Source: DATFYM01 sp035315065 (lineage in GTDB: Bacteria; Acidobacteriota; Terriglobia; UBA7540). Taken from it: DNA of 64,000 nt. A model generated the notes under the pieces. That model saw only the letters and a program-made list of their open reading frames with translations, was not told the origin of the DNA and did not search any database. The translations under genes were made by a program, and so were the position numbers. The stretch spans positions 35,677 to 99,676 of the forward strand of contig DATFYM010000044.1 of NCBI GenBank assembly GCA_035315065.1. Reading direction: 5' to 3'. Positions within the stretch are counted from its first letter, which is position 1. Every line of letters begins with the position of its first letter. Below, in pieces: positions 8,626-17,091 of this stretch.

Positions 8626-9833
8626 CTCAATCGCTCAATCGCTCAATCACACAATGGCCGGATGTCCGGGGTCGCTTCGGTGAATTCGGGGGCCGATTCG
8701 TACCCGAGACGCTGATGCATCCCGTGCAGGAACTGGAGCGGGCGTACGAGGCGGCGCGGAGCGATCCCCAATTCCGCTCTGAGCTGGACCGGCTGCTGAA
8801 GGACTTCGCCGGCCGGCCCACGCCGCTGTTTCACGCTCGCCGCCTGACGGAGCACCTGGGCGGTGCGCAGATTTATCTCAAGCGTGAGGACCTGTTGCAC
8901 ACGGGCGCGCATAAGATCAATAACTGCCTGGGCCAGGGTTTGCTCGCCGTGCGGATGGGCAAGACGCGATTGGTGGCCGAGACCGGCGCGGGCCAGCACG
9001 GTGTCGCCACGGCCACGGTGGCGGCGTTGCTGGGACTCGAGTGCGTGGTCTACATGGGCGAAGAGGATATGGCACGCCAGGCGCCCAACGTTTTCCGCAT
9101 GCGCCTCATGGGGGCGCGGGTGGTGGGTGTGGCGTCGGGTTCCAAGACGCTGAAGGATGCGATCAACGAGGCGATGCGCGACTGGGTGACCAACGTCGAG
9201 AACACGCACTACCTGCTCGGCTCTGTGCTCGGGCCCCATCCCTACCCGGTGATGGTCCGCGAGTTCCACCGCGTGATTGGTCAGGAGGCACGCCGGCAGA
9301 TCCTGCACGAAACGGGCCGCCTCCCCGATACTCTTTTTGCCTGCGTAGGTGGAGGCAGCAACTCGATGGGCTTGTTCTACGATTTTCTCGGCGACCCGTC
9401 AGTGAAGATGGTGGGGGTGGAGGCGGGCGGGCGTGGTACGAGCCTCGGCGAGCACGCGGCGCGCTTCGCCGGCGGCAGTCCCGGCGTGTTGCACGGAACC
9501 TACACCTATGTGCTCCAAACGGCGGACGGCTTAATCTCCACCACCCACTCGGTCTCGGCCGGACTCGATTATCCCGCCATCGGGCCCGAGCACGCGGCGC
9601 TCTATCGCTCCGGGCGGGTCGAGTACACGCACGTGAGCGACGCCGAGGCGCTGGAAGCGGCGCGATTGCTTTCGCAGAAGGAGGGCATCATTCCGGCGCT
9701 CGAGTCGGCCCACGCGATCGCGCAAGTGATCAAGCGCGCGCCGTCCATGCGGCCGGACGCCATCGTGCTCGTTAATCTTTCAGGGCGCGGGGACAAGGAC
9801 CTGGGGATTTTTCAGTCGGCGGGACTGCTGTAA
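8622..9833 (+). CDS. trpB: tryptophan synthase beta subunit
   Basis: A 403-residue PLP enzyme joining indole with serine to make tryptophan. The motif HTGAHKINN carries the PLP Lys at residue 98, preceded by the substrate-site Glu/Asp stretch LKREDL; GGGSNSMG binds the cofactor phosphate. The start ATG overlaps the stop of the DUF429 gene. Its usual partner trpA lies downstream but is separated by a hicBA pair, which is uncommon since trpBA are normally adjacent and translationally coupled. Confidence 0.97.
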   Translation: MTQSLNRSITQWPDVRGRFGEFGGRFVPETLMHPVQELERAYEAARSDPQFRSELDRLLKDFAGRPTPLFHARRLTEHLGGAQIYLKREDLLHTGAHKINNCLGQGLLAVRMGKTRLVAETGAGQHGVATATVAALLGLECVVYMGEEDMARQAPNVFRMRLMGARVVGVASGSKTLKDAINEAMRDWVTNVENTHYLLGSVLGPHPYPVMVREFHRVIGQEARRQILHETGRLPDTLFACVGGGSNSMGLFYDFLGDPSVKMVGVEAGGRGTSLGEHAARFAGGSPGVLHGTYTYVLQTADGLISTTHSVSAGLDYPAIGPEHAALYRSGRVEYTHVSDAEALEAARLLSQKEGIIPALESAHAIAQVIKRAPSMRPDAIVLVNLSGRGDKDLGIFQSAGLL

Positions 9834-9884
9834 TCGCCGGTGCGGACAGCGTGCTAGACTGAAAAAGGGAGGCTCTGCAAAGTT

Positions 9885-10088
9885 ATGAAGATCAAGGTGG
9901 TGCTCGAACCGAGCGACGAAGGCGGCTACACCGCATACGTTCCGTCTCTTCCCGGCTGCATCAGCGAAGGCGAAAACGTCCAAGAGGCCCTGGGAAACAT
10001 CCAGGAGGCGATTGGGCTTTACCTCGAACCTACCGACGACGATCTCGTGACGTCTGCGCACGCTCTTGTGCAAGAGATTGAGTTGTGA
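9885..10088 (+). CDS. hicB: HicB-type antitoxin
   Basis: A 67-residue protein of the HicB N-terminal fold: EGGYTAYVPSLPGCISEG is the family signature, followed by EALGNIQEAIGLYL. It would neutralise the HicA toxin by binding it. A GGGAGG site lies upstream of the ATG. It lacks the long C-terminal DNA-binding domain of larger HicBs, so autoregulation through DNA binding is doubtful. The stop overlaps the hicA GTG as GTGA, giving translational coupling. It begins only 51 bases after trpB. Confidence 0.88.
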   Translation: MKIKVVLEPSDEGGYTAYVPSLPGCISEGENVQEALGNIQEAIGLYLEPTDDDLVTSAHALVQEIEL

Positions 10089-10312
10089 GCAAGACACCAT
10101 CGCTCCCATACGACAGGGTTGTGCGAGCCTTGCAGCGAGGTGGATGGAGCTTCCTGCGCCAAAGAGGAAGCCATTTGCGATTGCAAAAGAGAGTGGGGGA
10201 CGAGTTGCTGAAAATCACGGTTCCTGCCCACCGCCCGATCAAGCGCTCAACCCTTGCTCATATCCTCAAAGAGGCACGGCTCGACCTTGAGGCATTCCTC
10301 GAGCTCTTATGA
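10085..10312 (+). CDS. hicA: HicA-type mRNA interferase toxin
   Basis: A 75-residue protein of the dsRNA-binding-fold HicA family that cleaves mRNA. RQRGSHLRLQ contains the catalytic His of the G-S-H motif, and TVPAHRPIKRSTLAHILKEA is the typical C-terminal half. It starts at a GTG that overlaps the hicB stop. The gene ends 49 bases before trpA. Antitoxin-before-toxin order is common for HicBA. The module looks intact. Confidence 0.88.
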   Translation: MSKTPSLPYDRVVRALQRGGWSFLRQRGSHLRLQKRVGDELLKITVPAHRPIKRSTLAHILKEARLDLEAFLELL

Positions 10313-10361
10313 GTCGCGCGATGCCGTAAGGCTTCCATCGTGCGGACGACCGCTAACAGTC

Positions 10362-11180
10362 ATGACTGTCCGCTCCACATCTCGCATTGAAGCTCGATTT
10401 CGCGACCTGCGCGCGCGCGGCGCGAAGGGTCTCGTGACTTACCTGACGGCGGGTGACCCATCGCTCGATGCCACGGGATTGCTGCTGGCGGCGGTCGAGC
10501 GTGGCGGCGCCGACGTGATCGAACTCGGCGTGCCTTTTTCGGACCCGCTGGCAGACGGGCCAGTAATCCAGCGGGCGTCGGAGCGGGCGCTGAAATCGGG
10601 CGCGACGCTGCGACGGATTATCGAACGGTTGCCGCGCTGGCGGGAGCAGGTGAGCGCGCCCATCATCCTGTTCACCTATTACAACCCGCTGCTGCAATAC
10701 GGCCTGGAGACCTTCGCCCGCGATGCGGCTCAAGCGGGCGCGGACGGCGCGCTGGTGGTGGATGTGACACCCGAGGAAGCTGATCCTTACGTCGGCGCCA
10801 TGCGGGCCCGCAGCCTAGACACGATCTTTCTGGCTTCGCCCACTTCGCCCGACGAGCGCCTGGCGCTGGTGGCGCGACTCTCCACCGGTTTCGTCTATCT
10901 GATCTCGCGCACCGGCGTCACGGGTGAGCGCGCGGAAATCTCTGGTGCCGTGGGACCGCTGGTGGAGCGCATGCGCCGGTTCACCGACTTGCCGCTGGCG
11001 GTGGGCTTCGGCATCTCGAACCCCGTCCAGGTGCGCGAGGTGCAGGCAGTAGCAGACGCGGCGGTGGTGGGTAGCGCGATCGTGCATGCTATCGATGATC
11101 GTTACGCGACCGGCGGCGCCGAAGCCATCGAGCGCTACGTCCGGTGGCTCAAAGAAGGCGCGGGGAGCGAGCCCCTATGA
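10362..11180 (+). CDS. trpA: tryptophan synthase alpha subunit
   Basis: A 272-residue TIM-barrel subunit that splits indole-3-glycerol phosphate into indole and glyceraldehyde 3-phosphate. The start ATG at 10362 matches family length; a frame opening 36 codons earlier overlaps hicA and is not credible. Catalytic Glu and Asp are in VIELGVPFSDPLADGPVIQ, and LISRTGVTGER and VGFGIS form the phosphate site. The stop overlaps the start of the chorismate mutase gene (ATGA). Confidence 0.96.
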   Translation: MTVRSTSRIEARFRDLRARGAKGLVTYLTAGDPSLDATGLLLAAVERGGADVIELGVPFSDPLADGPVIQRASERALKSGATLRRIIERLPRWREQVSAPIILFTYYNPLLQYGLETFARDAAQAGADGALVVDVTPEEADPYVGAMRARSLDTIFLASPTSPDERLALVARLSTGFVYLISRTGVTGERAEISGAVGPLVERMRRFTDLPLAVGFGISNPVQVREVQAVADAAVVGSAIVHAIDDRYATGGAEAIERYVRWLKEGAGSEPL

Positions 11181-11470
11181 GCGACGTCGGCGAGTGGCGC
11201 AAGCGCATCGATGAGATCGACCAGCGGCTGGTGAAGTTGCTGAACGAGCGCGCGCAGGCAGCGGTGGAGATCGGGCACATCAAGAAGAAGCTCAGCCTGC
11301 CGGCTTGGCAGCCGGACCGCGAGGCGGAGATTCTCCGCAACGTGGTGAAAACAAATGACGGGCCGCTCGACGATGCTGCCATCCGCCGTCTTTTCGAGCG
11401 CATTATCGATGAGGCGCGGTCGCTCGAACGCCACGCTATGGATAGCGGCCACTCGGCGACGAAGGAGTAG
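11177..11470 (+). CDS. aroQ: chorismate mutase, AroQ class
   Basis: A 97-residue all-helical monofunctional chorismate mutase converting chorismate to prephenate. WRKRIDEIDQRLVKLLNERA is the classic first helix with Arg and Asp active-site residues; a Lys in HIKKK and the Arg/Glu in PDREAEIL follow. The ATGA overlap with trpA indicates coupling. It directs chorismate into the Phe/Tyr branch, matching the aroF and tyrA genes downstream. Confidence 0.9.
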   Translation: MSDVGEWRKRIDEIDQRLVKLLNERAQAAVEIGHIKKKLSLPAWQPDREAEILRNVVKTNDGPLDDAAIRRLFERIIDEARSLERHAMDSGHSATKE

Positions 11471-11567
11471 TCTTCTGTGCTGGCGCGGACGAAAGTGCCG
11501 AGGCCCTGCTTGATTTTCGATCTTCGAGTTTCGAACCTGGCCGTCGCGTTAGAGAAGGAGCTGTTCG

Positions 11568-12584
11568 ATGGTTGTCGTGATGCAAGAAGGCGCCCCGGAG
11601 GCTCAAATCCAGGGCGTTATCAACAAGCTGATGGAGATGGGGTTCGATATTCACCGCTCAACGGGCGAGGTTCAGACCGTGTTGGGTGCGGTGGGTGCAA
11701 AACCCGATTTTGACACTCGCGAGATCGAGTTATTGGACGGCGTGCAGGGGGTGCACCGGATTTCCACGCCGTACAAGCTCGCCAGCCGCCACTTTCGGCC
11801 CGAGGGTTCAGTGATTCAACTGGGCAAAGGCGTGGCCGTGGGGGGCGAGCAGGTGGTGGTGATGGCGGGCCCGTGCAGCGTGGAAAGCGCGGAGCAGATC
11901 GAGGCCGTTGCGGCTTGCGTCGCCCAACTCGGAGCGCGCGTCCTGCGCGGTGGCGCCTTCAAGCCGCGCTCGTCGCCCTACACCTTCCAGGGCCTCGGGC
12001 CAAGAGGGCTCGAACTGATGCGGCGCGCGGCCGATCAATACGGGTTGCTGGTGGTGTCGGAAGTAATGGACCAGACCCAGATTCCGCTGATGCTCGATTA
12101 CGTCGACCTGCTGCAGGTCGGCGCGCGCAACATGCAGAACTTTTTCCTGCTCAAGGAACTGGGCAAGACTGCGAAGCCCATTCTGTTGAAGCGCGGGATT
12201 TCCGCCACCCTCGAGGAGTTGTTGCTCTCGGCCGAGTACATCATGTCCGGCGGCAATTACAATGTGATCTTGTGCGAGCGCGGCATCCGAACCTTCGAGA
12301 GTTCCACCCGCAACACGCTCGATGTTTCGGCCATCCCGGTAATCCACAAGCTGTCGCATCTTCCTATCATTGCCGACCCTTCGCACGCCACCGGCCGGCG
12401 CGACAAGGTGGTGCCTATGGCGCGTGCCGCCGTCGCCGCGGGCGCCGACGGGCTTCTGGTGGAGGTGCACAACAATCCGGAAAAGGCGCTCAGCGACGGG
12501 CCGCAGGCGCTCTACCCCGAGCAGTTTGGACAATTGATGAGGGAATTAAAGCTGATCGCGCCCGCCGTCGGACGAACGATCTGA
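11568..12584 (+). CDS. aroF: DAHP synthase with N-terminal ferredoxin-like regulatory domain
   Basis: A 338-residue 3-deoxy-7-phosphoheptulonate synthase, the entry enzyme of the shikimate pathway (phosphoenolpyruvate plus erythrose 4-phosphate). Residues 1-70 form the regulatory ferredoxin-like domain known from type I-beta enzymes such as the Thermotoga one; the barrel follows with VVMAGPCSVES, RGGAFKPRSSPYTFQG, LLKRG, and metal ligands in CERGIRTFE and DPSHATGRRD. The regulatory domain predicts feedback inhibition by Tyr or Phe. A GGAG site precedes the ATG. Confidence 0.94.
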   Translation: MVVVMQEGAPEAQIQGVINKLMEMGFDIHRSTGEVQTVLGAVGAKPDFDTREIELLDGVQGVHRISTPYKLASRHFRPEGSVIQLGKGVAVGGEQVVVMAGPCSVESAEQIEAVAACVAQLGARVLRGGAFKPRSSPYTFQGLGPRGLELMRRAADQYGLLVVSEVMDQTQIPLMLDYVDLLQVGARNMQNFFLLKELGKTAKPILLKRGISATLEELLLSAEYIMSGGNYNVILCERGIRTFESSTRNTLDVSAIPVIHKLSHLPIIADPSHATGRRDKVVPMARAAVAAGADGLLVEVHNNPEKALSDGPQALYPEQFGQLMRELKLIAPAVGRTI

Positions 12585-12598
12585 TAGCAGAGAAAGTG

Positions 12599-12690
12599 AA
12601 TCCGCAGATTACGCAGATTACACAGATTCTCAAAGAGAGGAACCAGAACCTGGCCTTTTAGTCTGTGTCAATCTGCGTAATCTGTGGATT
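12599..12690. repeat. CACAGATT inverted repeat
   Basis: Left arm 12599-12626 repeats CGCAGATTA/CACAGATT units, right arm 12662-12690 is its near-perfect reverse complement. The hairpin sits just upstream of the tyrA start. The same family recurs at 31585-31686 and partially near 61950. Confidence 0.85.
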
Positions 12691-12703
12691 GATTTGCTTT
12701 CCC

Positions 12704-13570
12704 ATGCCGTACTCCTTCCATCGCGTGACGATTGTCGGGCTCGGGCTCATCGGCGGCTCTTGGGCGCTGGCCCTGAAGAAATGTGGTTTCGCCGGGGAGG
12801 TTGTCGGCTGCGACCGGCCGGAGGTGCTCCATCACGTCCGGGCGCTGGGAATGATCGACGCCGGCGACGAGCATGCAGCGTCAGCCGCGTCTGAGGCTGA
12901 CCTGGTGATCCTGGCGACTCCCGTGGGCGCAATCCTCGACCTGCTTCCGGTGCTGCGGCGCGCCCTTTTGCCGCGCGCTCTGGCCACCGACGTGGGCAGT
13001 ACCAAACGTCTCATCTGCCAGCGGGCGCGCGAAATCCTCGACGGCGAGCCTCTGTTTCTCGGCGGCCACCCGCTCGCCGGCAAGGAGCGCTCGGGTTTCG
13101 CAGGCGCCTCCGCCGAACTGTTCCAGAACGCGCGTTACGCACTCACTCCTTTGAGCCCGGACCACCTGCGCGACCCGCGCGTGCAGGCCTTTTCCGATCT
13201 CGTCACCAGCGTCGGCGCGCGGCCCTTTGTCACCGACGCTTCCGCTCACGATCGGGCCATCGCCTTCCTCAGCCATTTGCCGCAACTGGTTTCCACCGCG
13301 CTCTCCAGCCTGATCGCCGAGCAGGGCGGGGAAGAATTCCTGCCGCTGGAGTTGGCAGCGACGGGCTTCCGGGATATGACGCGCCTCGCCGACAGCCCCT
13401 ACGCGCTGTGGCGCGACATCTGCCTCACCAACATTGAAAACATCCAGTCCGCGCTCGAGTCGCTGGTAGAGAAACTCGAGGCCATGAAGCTGCACCTGAG
13501 CGACCGTGAGTTGGAGCGCGAATTCAAACAAGCGCAACGGTTACGCGACAAACTACGCGAATTGCAGTGA
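12704..13570 (+). CDS. tyrA: prephenate dehydrogenase
   Basis: A 288-residue NAD(P)-dependent enzyme converting prephenate to 4-hydroxyphenylpyruvate in tyrosine synthesis (arogenate is an alternative substrate). The start at 12704 places the Rossmann motif VGLGLIGGSWA at residues 11-21 as expected; an upstream frame runs through the repeat hairpin and is rejected. GGHPLAGKERSG is the family's substrate-site motif with the catalytic His, and FLSHLPQL supplies a second conserved His. No ACT domain is present. It closes the aromatic cluster. Confidence 0.93.
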   Translation: MPYSFHRVTIVGLGLIGGSWALALKKCGFAGEVVGCDRPEVLHHVRALGMIDAGDEHAASAASEADLVILATPVGAILDLLPVLRRALLPRALATDVGSTKRLICQRAREILDGEPLFLGGHPLAGKERSGFAGASAELFQNARYALTPLSPDHLRDPRVQAFSDLVTSVGARPFVTDASAHDRAIAFLSHLPQLVSTALSSLIAEQGGEEFLPLELAATGFRDMTRLADSPYALWRDICLTNIENIQSALESLVEKLEAMKLHLSDRELEREFKQAQRLRDKLRELQ

Positions 13571-13760
13571 CAGCGAAACTCGGCAAGCGGGATTGCTGGG
13601 CAGTAGCGTCGCGAACCGAGGTCGTCGGCAGCGTGAGGGGTTACAATGGGAACGGGGCGCGAGCGAACGCCTTGAGACCAGTAGCCATCCATACCAGGAC
13701 CATGATCGTTGCCGCTCGTCACTCGTCACTGATCACTCGTCACTGCTTCAAGGAGGCGCC

Positions 13761-14267
13761 ATGATAAGCGACGTTATCGAGATTCTCGGCTCGACTCCGG
13801 AGAAAATCCGGCGCGAGATTGCTGGGCTTTCGCCGCGTCAGTTGAAGGCGCGGCCGGCGCCGGATAAATGGTCGATCCAGGAAATCCTGGCCCACCTCGA
13901 CGACGTAGAGGAGTTAGGCATGCGGGCGCGGGTGGCGGCCATGATCGAGCAGAACGAGCCCTCGCTCGCGCCCTTCGATCAGGAGCAGCGCGCGATCGAA
14001 CAGCGGTACCACAAGAAAGCGCCGCTCCGCGCGCTCCACCACTTCGCGCTCCAGCGAAAGGCCAACGTGAAATGGCTGCGCACCCTGAAGCCGGCGCAAC
14101 TGAAGCGCAAAGGTCATCATCAGGCGGTCGGGGAGATCACCGCCGGAGAGATGATCCACGAGTGGGCGTTTCATGATCTCGGCCATCTGAAACAGATCCT
14201 GGAGGTCAAGCGGTACGCGTTGTGGCCTGAGATGGGGAACATGAGGCAGTTTTACAAGCTGCAGTGA
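13761..14267 (+). CDS. DinB-like protein
   Basis: A 168-residue protein with the DinB/YfiT-like four-helix bundle pattern: KWSIQEILAHLDDVEE with the first metal-site His, and HEWAFHDLGHLKQI with two more His residues near the C-terminus. These three His usually bind a divalent metal. Functions in the superfamily include thiol-dependent transferases, and for many members the role is unknown. The ATG at 13761 follows AAGGAGG, which rules out an earlier start. Confidence 0.85.
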   Translation: MISDVIEILGSTPEKIRREIAGLSPRQLKARPAPDKWSIQEILAHLDDVEELGMRARVAAMIEQNEPSLAPFDQEQRAIEQRYHKKAPLRALHHFALQRKANVKWLRTLKPAQLKRKGHHQAVGEITAGEMIHEWAFHDLGHLKQILEVKRYALWPEMGNMRQFYKLQ

Positions 14268-14345
14268 GTGCGCAATAGCTTGCCGAAACCATGCGCGGGA
14301 AGTACGCAACGAACCTCCTTGGACAGAGGTGAGGGAGAGTGCGAA

Positions 14346-15326
14346 ATGGCTGGACCACTTTCACGCCGGGCAGAGATTCTGCGCCGACTGGTGCCGTTCA
14401 TTGATCTGGATGATTGGGCGGACGCGGGTGACTTCACGATCTTTGGCGTCCGAGCTTTGAACTGGCAGTATCCTCTGTGGGCTCTTGAGCCCCGCCAGGG
14501 CGCTCCCCACTCCCGACTAGAAAAGGAGACGGACGTTCAGACGCTTCAGAGCATAGCCAGTGAAGCGAAAGCTCGGGCGGGTCGGCGGTTCGCAAGCGAG
14601 CGCACCGAGCTGGGGCATGTAGAACCCGCCGACTTCTGGGACTACATATATGAGCAGGCTCAGAAGCGGCTGTCACCCGAAGGCTATGCTGCCTTCACGC
14701 AAGATATCTTGCGCGCGTCCAGAGCGACACCCCAAGAAGATACGGGGCGCACGGATGCTATCGAGGGGGCAAGGGTTGACGCGCTCGATTGCAAGTACTC
14801 AAACGAAGTACTCGAAAAGCTCGAGGGCATCGTGGCTCGATCTAGCGCCCTCGAAAGGGTCAGCCTTCAGGCCATCCCCAACCGGCGTGTACAAGTTTGC
14901 TTTGAAGAAGCCCATCGCTGCTACCTCTATGGTTTCATGCTAGCCACCGCCGCGCTGTGTCGGTCAATCCTGGAATCCGCCCTAATAGAGAAGGTCGATC
15001 CTGAGCGAAAGCTGTCGTATTCCAAGGCCAACGAAGATCACATCCTCGACGCGGTCTACAGGCTCCCGGATAAGTCGCTCCCCCGCCATGCCCGCGACAA
15101 AGTGAAATCCCACATACTCAATATGATCTACAAGGCCAGAAAGGACGGAATTTTGCCCGAGCCTTGGGCGGGCTGGGCCGAGGAAGTCCGGGAGGCGGGT
15201 GGGGCAGCAGTTCATAAATCCGGACGGTTCGCGTCGGACTGGCCTGACGAAAGGGTTGAAGAAGTGTTTCTCCATACCCGGGAGATACTTTGCAAGCTTT
15301 ACGGCCGCAGCGAAGATGCCCCGTGA
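14346..15326 (+). CDS. DUF4145-like protein of unknown function
   Basis: A 326-residue soluble protein. The segment EAHRCYLYGFMLATAALCRSILESAL (about residues 205-230, given by its ends) has the pattern of DUF4145/HEPN-like helices found next to restriction or abortive-infection genes. The start at 14346 is chosen for its position after a GGGAG site. It lacks a signal peptide. The lower codon GC bias compared with neighbours suggests acquisition. No defence partner is adjacent, so a defence role would be speculation. Confidence 0.55.
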   Translation: MAGPLSRRAEILRRLVPFIDLDDWADAGDFTIFGVRALNWQYPLWALEPRQGAPHSRLEKETDVQTLQSIASEAKARAGRRFASERTELGHVEPADFWDYIYEQAQKRLSPEGYAAFTQDILRASRATPQEDTGRTDAIEGARVDALDCKYSNEVLEKLEGIVARSSALERVSLQAIPNRRVQVCFEEAHRCYLYGFMLATAALCRSILESALIEKVDPERKLSYSKANEDHILDAVYRLPDKSLPRHARDKVKSHILNMIYKARKDGILPEPWAGWAEEVREAGGAAVHKSGRFASDWPDERVEEVFLHTREILCKLYGRSEDAP

Positions 15327-15374
15327 ACCAGCGCGTATTTCCGTCCATTCGCGCTCCGGAAGCCAGGACAAGCT

Positions 15375-16070
15375 ATGAACAAGATCTTCCCCAATGCGGA
15401 CGCCGCCATTGCCGACCTCACCGACGGCGCGTCGATCATGGTCGGCGGTTTCGGGCTCTGTGGCATTCCCGAAAACCTCATCGACGCCGTGCGACGCAAA
15501 GGCACGAAGAACCTCACGGTCATAAGCAATAATGCGGGCGTGAATCAGTTCGGCTTGGGACGCTTGCTGGAGACGCGGCAGATCGCCAAAGTGGTGGGAA
15601 GCTACGTGGGCGAGAACAAAGTGCTCGAAGGCCTGGCACTCAGCGGTGAAATCGAGCTGCAACTCATGCCGCAGGGTACACTGGCGGAGCGCATCCGGGC
15701 CGGCGGCGCCGGCATCGCCGGCTTCTATACGCCGACGGGTGTGGGTACGGTGGTCGCCGAAGGCAAGGAGGTGCGCGAGTTCGACGGGCGCCGTTACCTG
15801 CTGGAGCGCGCGCTCACTGCCGACTTCGCCTTTATCAAGGCGTGGAAGGGCGACCGGTGGGGAAACCTGATTTATCGCAAGACGGCGCGCAATTTTAATC
15901 CCATGATGGCCACGGCCGCCCGAGTGACCATTGCCGAAGTGGAAGAATTGGTGGAACTGGGCGTACTGGATCCGAACTGCGTCGTCACGCCCGGCATCTA
16001 CGTGAAGCGGATATTCCAGGGAACGAACTACGAGAAGCGCATCGAAAAACGGACCGTGAGGAGCAGGTAG
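15375..16070 (+). CDS. scoA: 3-oxoacid CoA-transferase subunit A
   Basis: A 231-residue alpha subunit of a two-subunit family I CoA-transferase that moves CoA between succinyl-CoA (or acetyl-CoA) and a 3-oxoacid such as acetoacetate. MVGGFGLCGIPENLIDA is the family I signature, and GAGIAGFYTPTGVGT the second conserved loop. It is followed by the beta subunit about 110 bases later. The pair likely works in acetoacetate or ketone-body use. Substrate cannot be settled from sequence. Confidence 0.92.
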   Translation: MNKIFPNADAAIADLTDGASIMVGGFGLCGIPENLIDAVRRKGTKNLTVISNNAGVNQFGLGRLLETRQIAKVVGSYVGENKVLEGLALSGEIELQLMPQGTLAERIRAGGAGIAGFYTPTGVGTVVAEGKEVREFDGRRYLLERALTADFAFIKAWKGDRWGNLIYRKTARNFNPMMATAARVTIAEVEELVELGVLDPNCVVTPGIYVKRIFQGTNYEKRIEKRTVRSR

Positions 16071-16073
16071 AGC

Positions 16074-16160
16074 GTAGACCACATATGGCAGGCGGGCGAC
16101 AGACTTGTTCTCCCTCATGCCGTCTACAGTCTACAGTCTACAGTCTACCCGTCGAATTAG
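16074..16160. repeat. GTCTACA tandem/inverted repeat between CoA-transferase genes
   Basis: Four GTCTACA units run in tandem near 16123-16148, facing GTAGAGCGTAGAC at about 16067-16079 in the opposite sense, so a weak hairpin can form between scoA and scoB. Confidence 0.5.
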
Positions 16161-16178
16161 GTGGAAGGTAGGCATAAG

Positions 16179-16832
16179 ATGGAGAAGCGAGAATTCATCG
16201 CTCGTCGCGTCGCCCAGGAACTGCGCGACGGTTACTACGTCAACCTCGGGATCGGTATCCCGACCCTGGTGGCGAACTTCATCCCGCCGGGCATGGAAGT
16301 GGTGCTGCAATCGGAGAACGGGATGCTGGGCATCGGGCCGTACCCGTTCGAGGGCGAGGAAGATCCTGACCTCATCAACGCCGGCAAGGAAACGGTGACT
16401 GAGCTTGCCGGCACCTCCTATTTCTCCAGCGCCGATTCCTTCGCCATGATCCGCGGCGGCCACGTCGACCTCACCGCGCTGGGCGCCATGGAAGTAGACG
16501 CTCAGGGCAACCTCGCAAGCTGGATGATTCCGGGCAAGGTGGTGAAGGGCATGGGCGGCAGCATGGATCTGGTGGCAGGCGCGAATCGCGTGATTGTGGC
16601 GATGGAACACATTAGCAAGGAGCGCCGCCCGAAGATTCTGAAGCAGTGCACCCTGCCGCTGACCGGCGCGGGCGTGGTGGACATGATTGTCACCGAGCTG
16701 GCGGTGATCGATGTGACGGCGGATGGGCTCGTGCTTCGGGAAATCGCGCCCGACACCAGCGTCCACGCCGTCCTCGCCGCCACCGAACCGGAGTTGATCG
16801 TCAGCCCGGAGTTGAAAGTAATGTCTGTCTAG
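16179..16832 (+). CDS. scoB: 3-oxoacid CoA-transferase subunit B
   Basis: A 217-residue beta subunit. The SENGMLG motif contains the catalytic Glu that forms the enzyme-CoA thioester; NLGIGIPTLV and GGHVDLTALGAMEVD are conserved family blocks. The ATG at 16179 is chosen over a GTG six codons earlier since it gives the usual N-terminus (MEKREFIARRVA). It acts with the upstream subunit A. Confidence 0.93.
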   Translation: MEKREFIARRVAQELRDGYYVNLGIGIPTLVANFIPPGMEVVLQSENGMLGIGPYPFEGEEDPDLINAGKETVTELAGTSYFSSADSFAMIRGGHVDLTALGAMEVDAQGNLASWMIPGKVVKGMGGSMDLVAGANRVIVAMEHISKERRPKILKQCTLPLTGAGVVDMIVTELAVIDVTADGLVLREIAPDTSVHAVLAATEPELIVSPELKVMSV

Positions 16833-16926
16833 GGATGCTTTTCAATCGGCAATCGGCAATCGGCAATCGTCAATTCTTCGAGTCCCGAACCCCGGTCTCC
16901 TCTCATCTCACAACTGGAGCACAACC

Positions 16927-17091
16927 ATGGCTCGCATCCAGGGGGTTTCCAAAAAGAAGGCCGGCCTCATGGCGCGGTTCGCTTACTGGTACGCCAAGCG
17001 CAGCTTCGGCAAAGTGCCGGAACCGATCGACGATTCGAACAGGCGTTCCGTCAGGCCCAGTCTTCCCCATGCGGCGTGTGCTCACGCATGA
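16927..17091 (+). pseudogene. carboxymuconolactone decarboxylase-family gene, N-terminal stub
   Basis: The first 34 codons (MARIQGVSKKKAGLMARFAY and on to VPEPI) match the N-terminus of carboxymuconolactone decarboxylase/alkylhydroperoxidase D-like proteins. The frame then runs into unrelated sequence and stops at 17091; the CxxxxH redox motif and the rest of the protein (normally 150-180 residues) are gone. The break at about 17030-17050 coincides with the 3' end of an antisense enolase-superfamily pseudogene, so a deletion or insertion joined the two. Confidence 0.65.
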
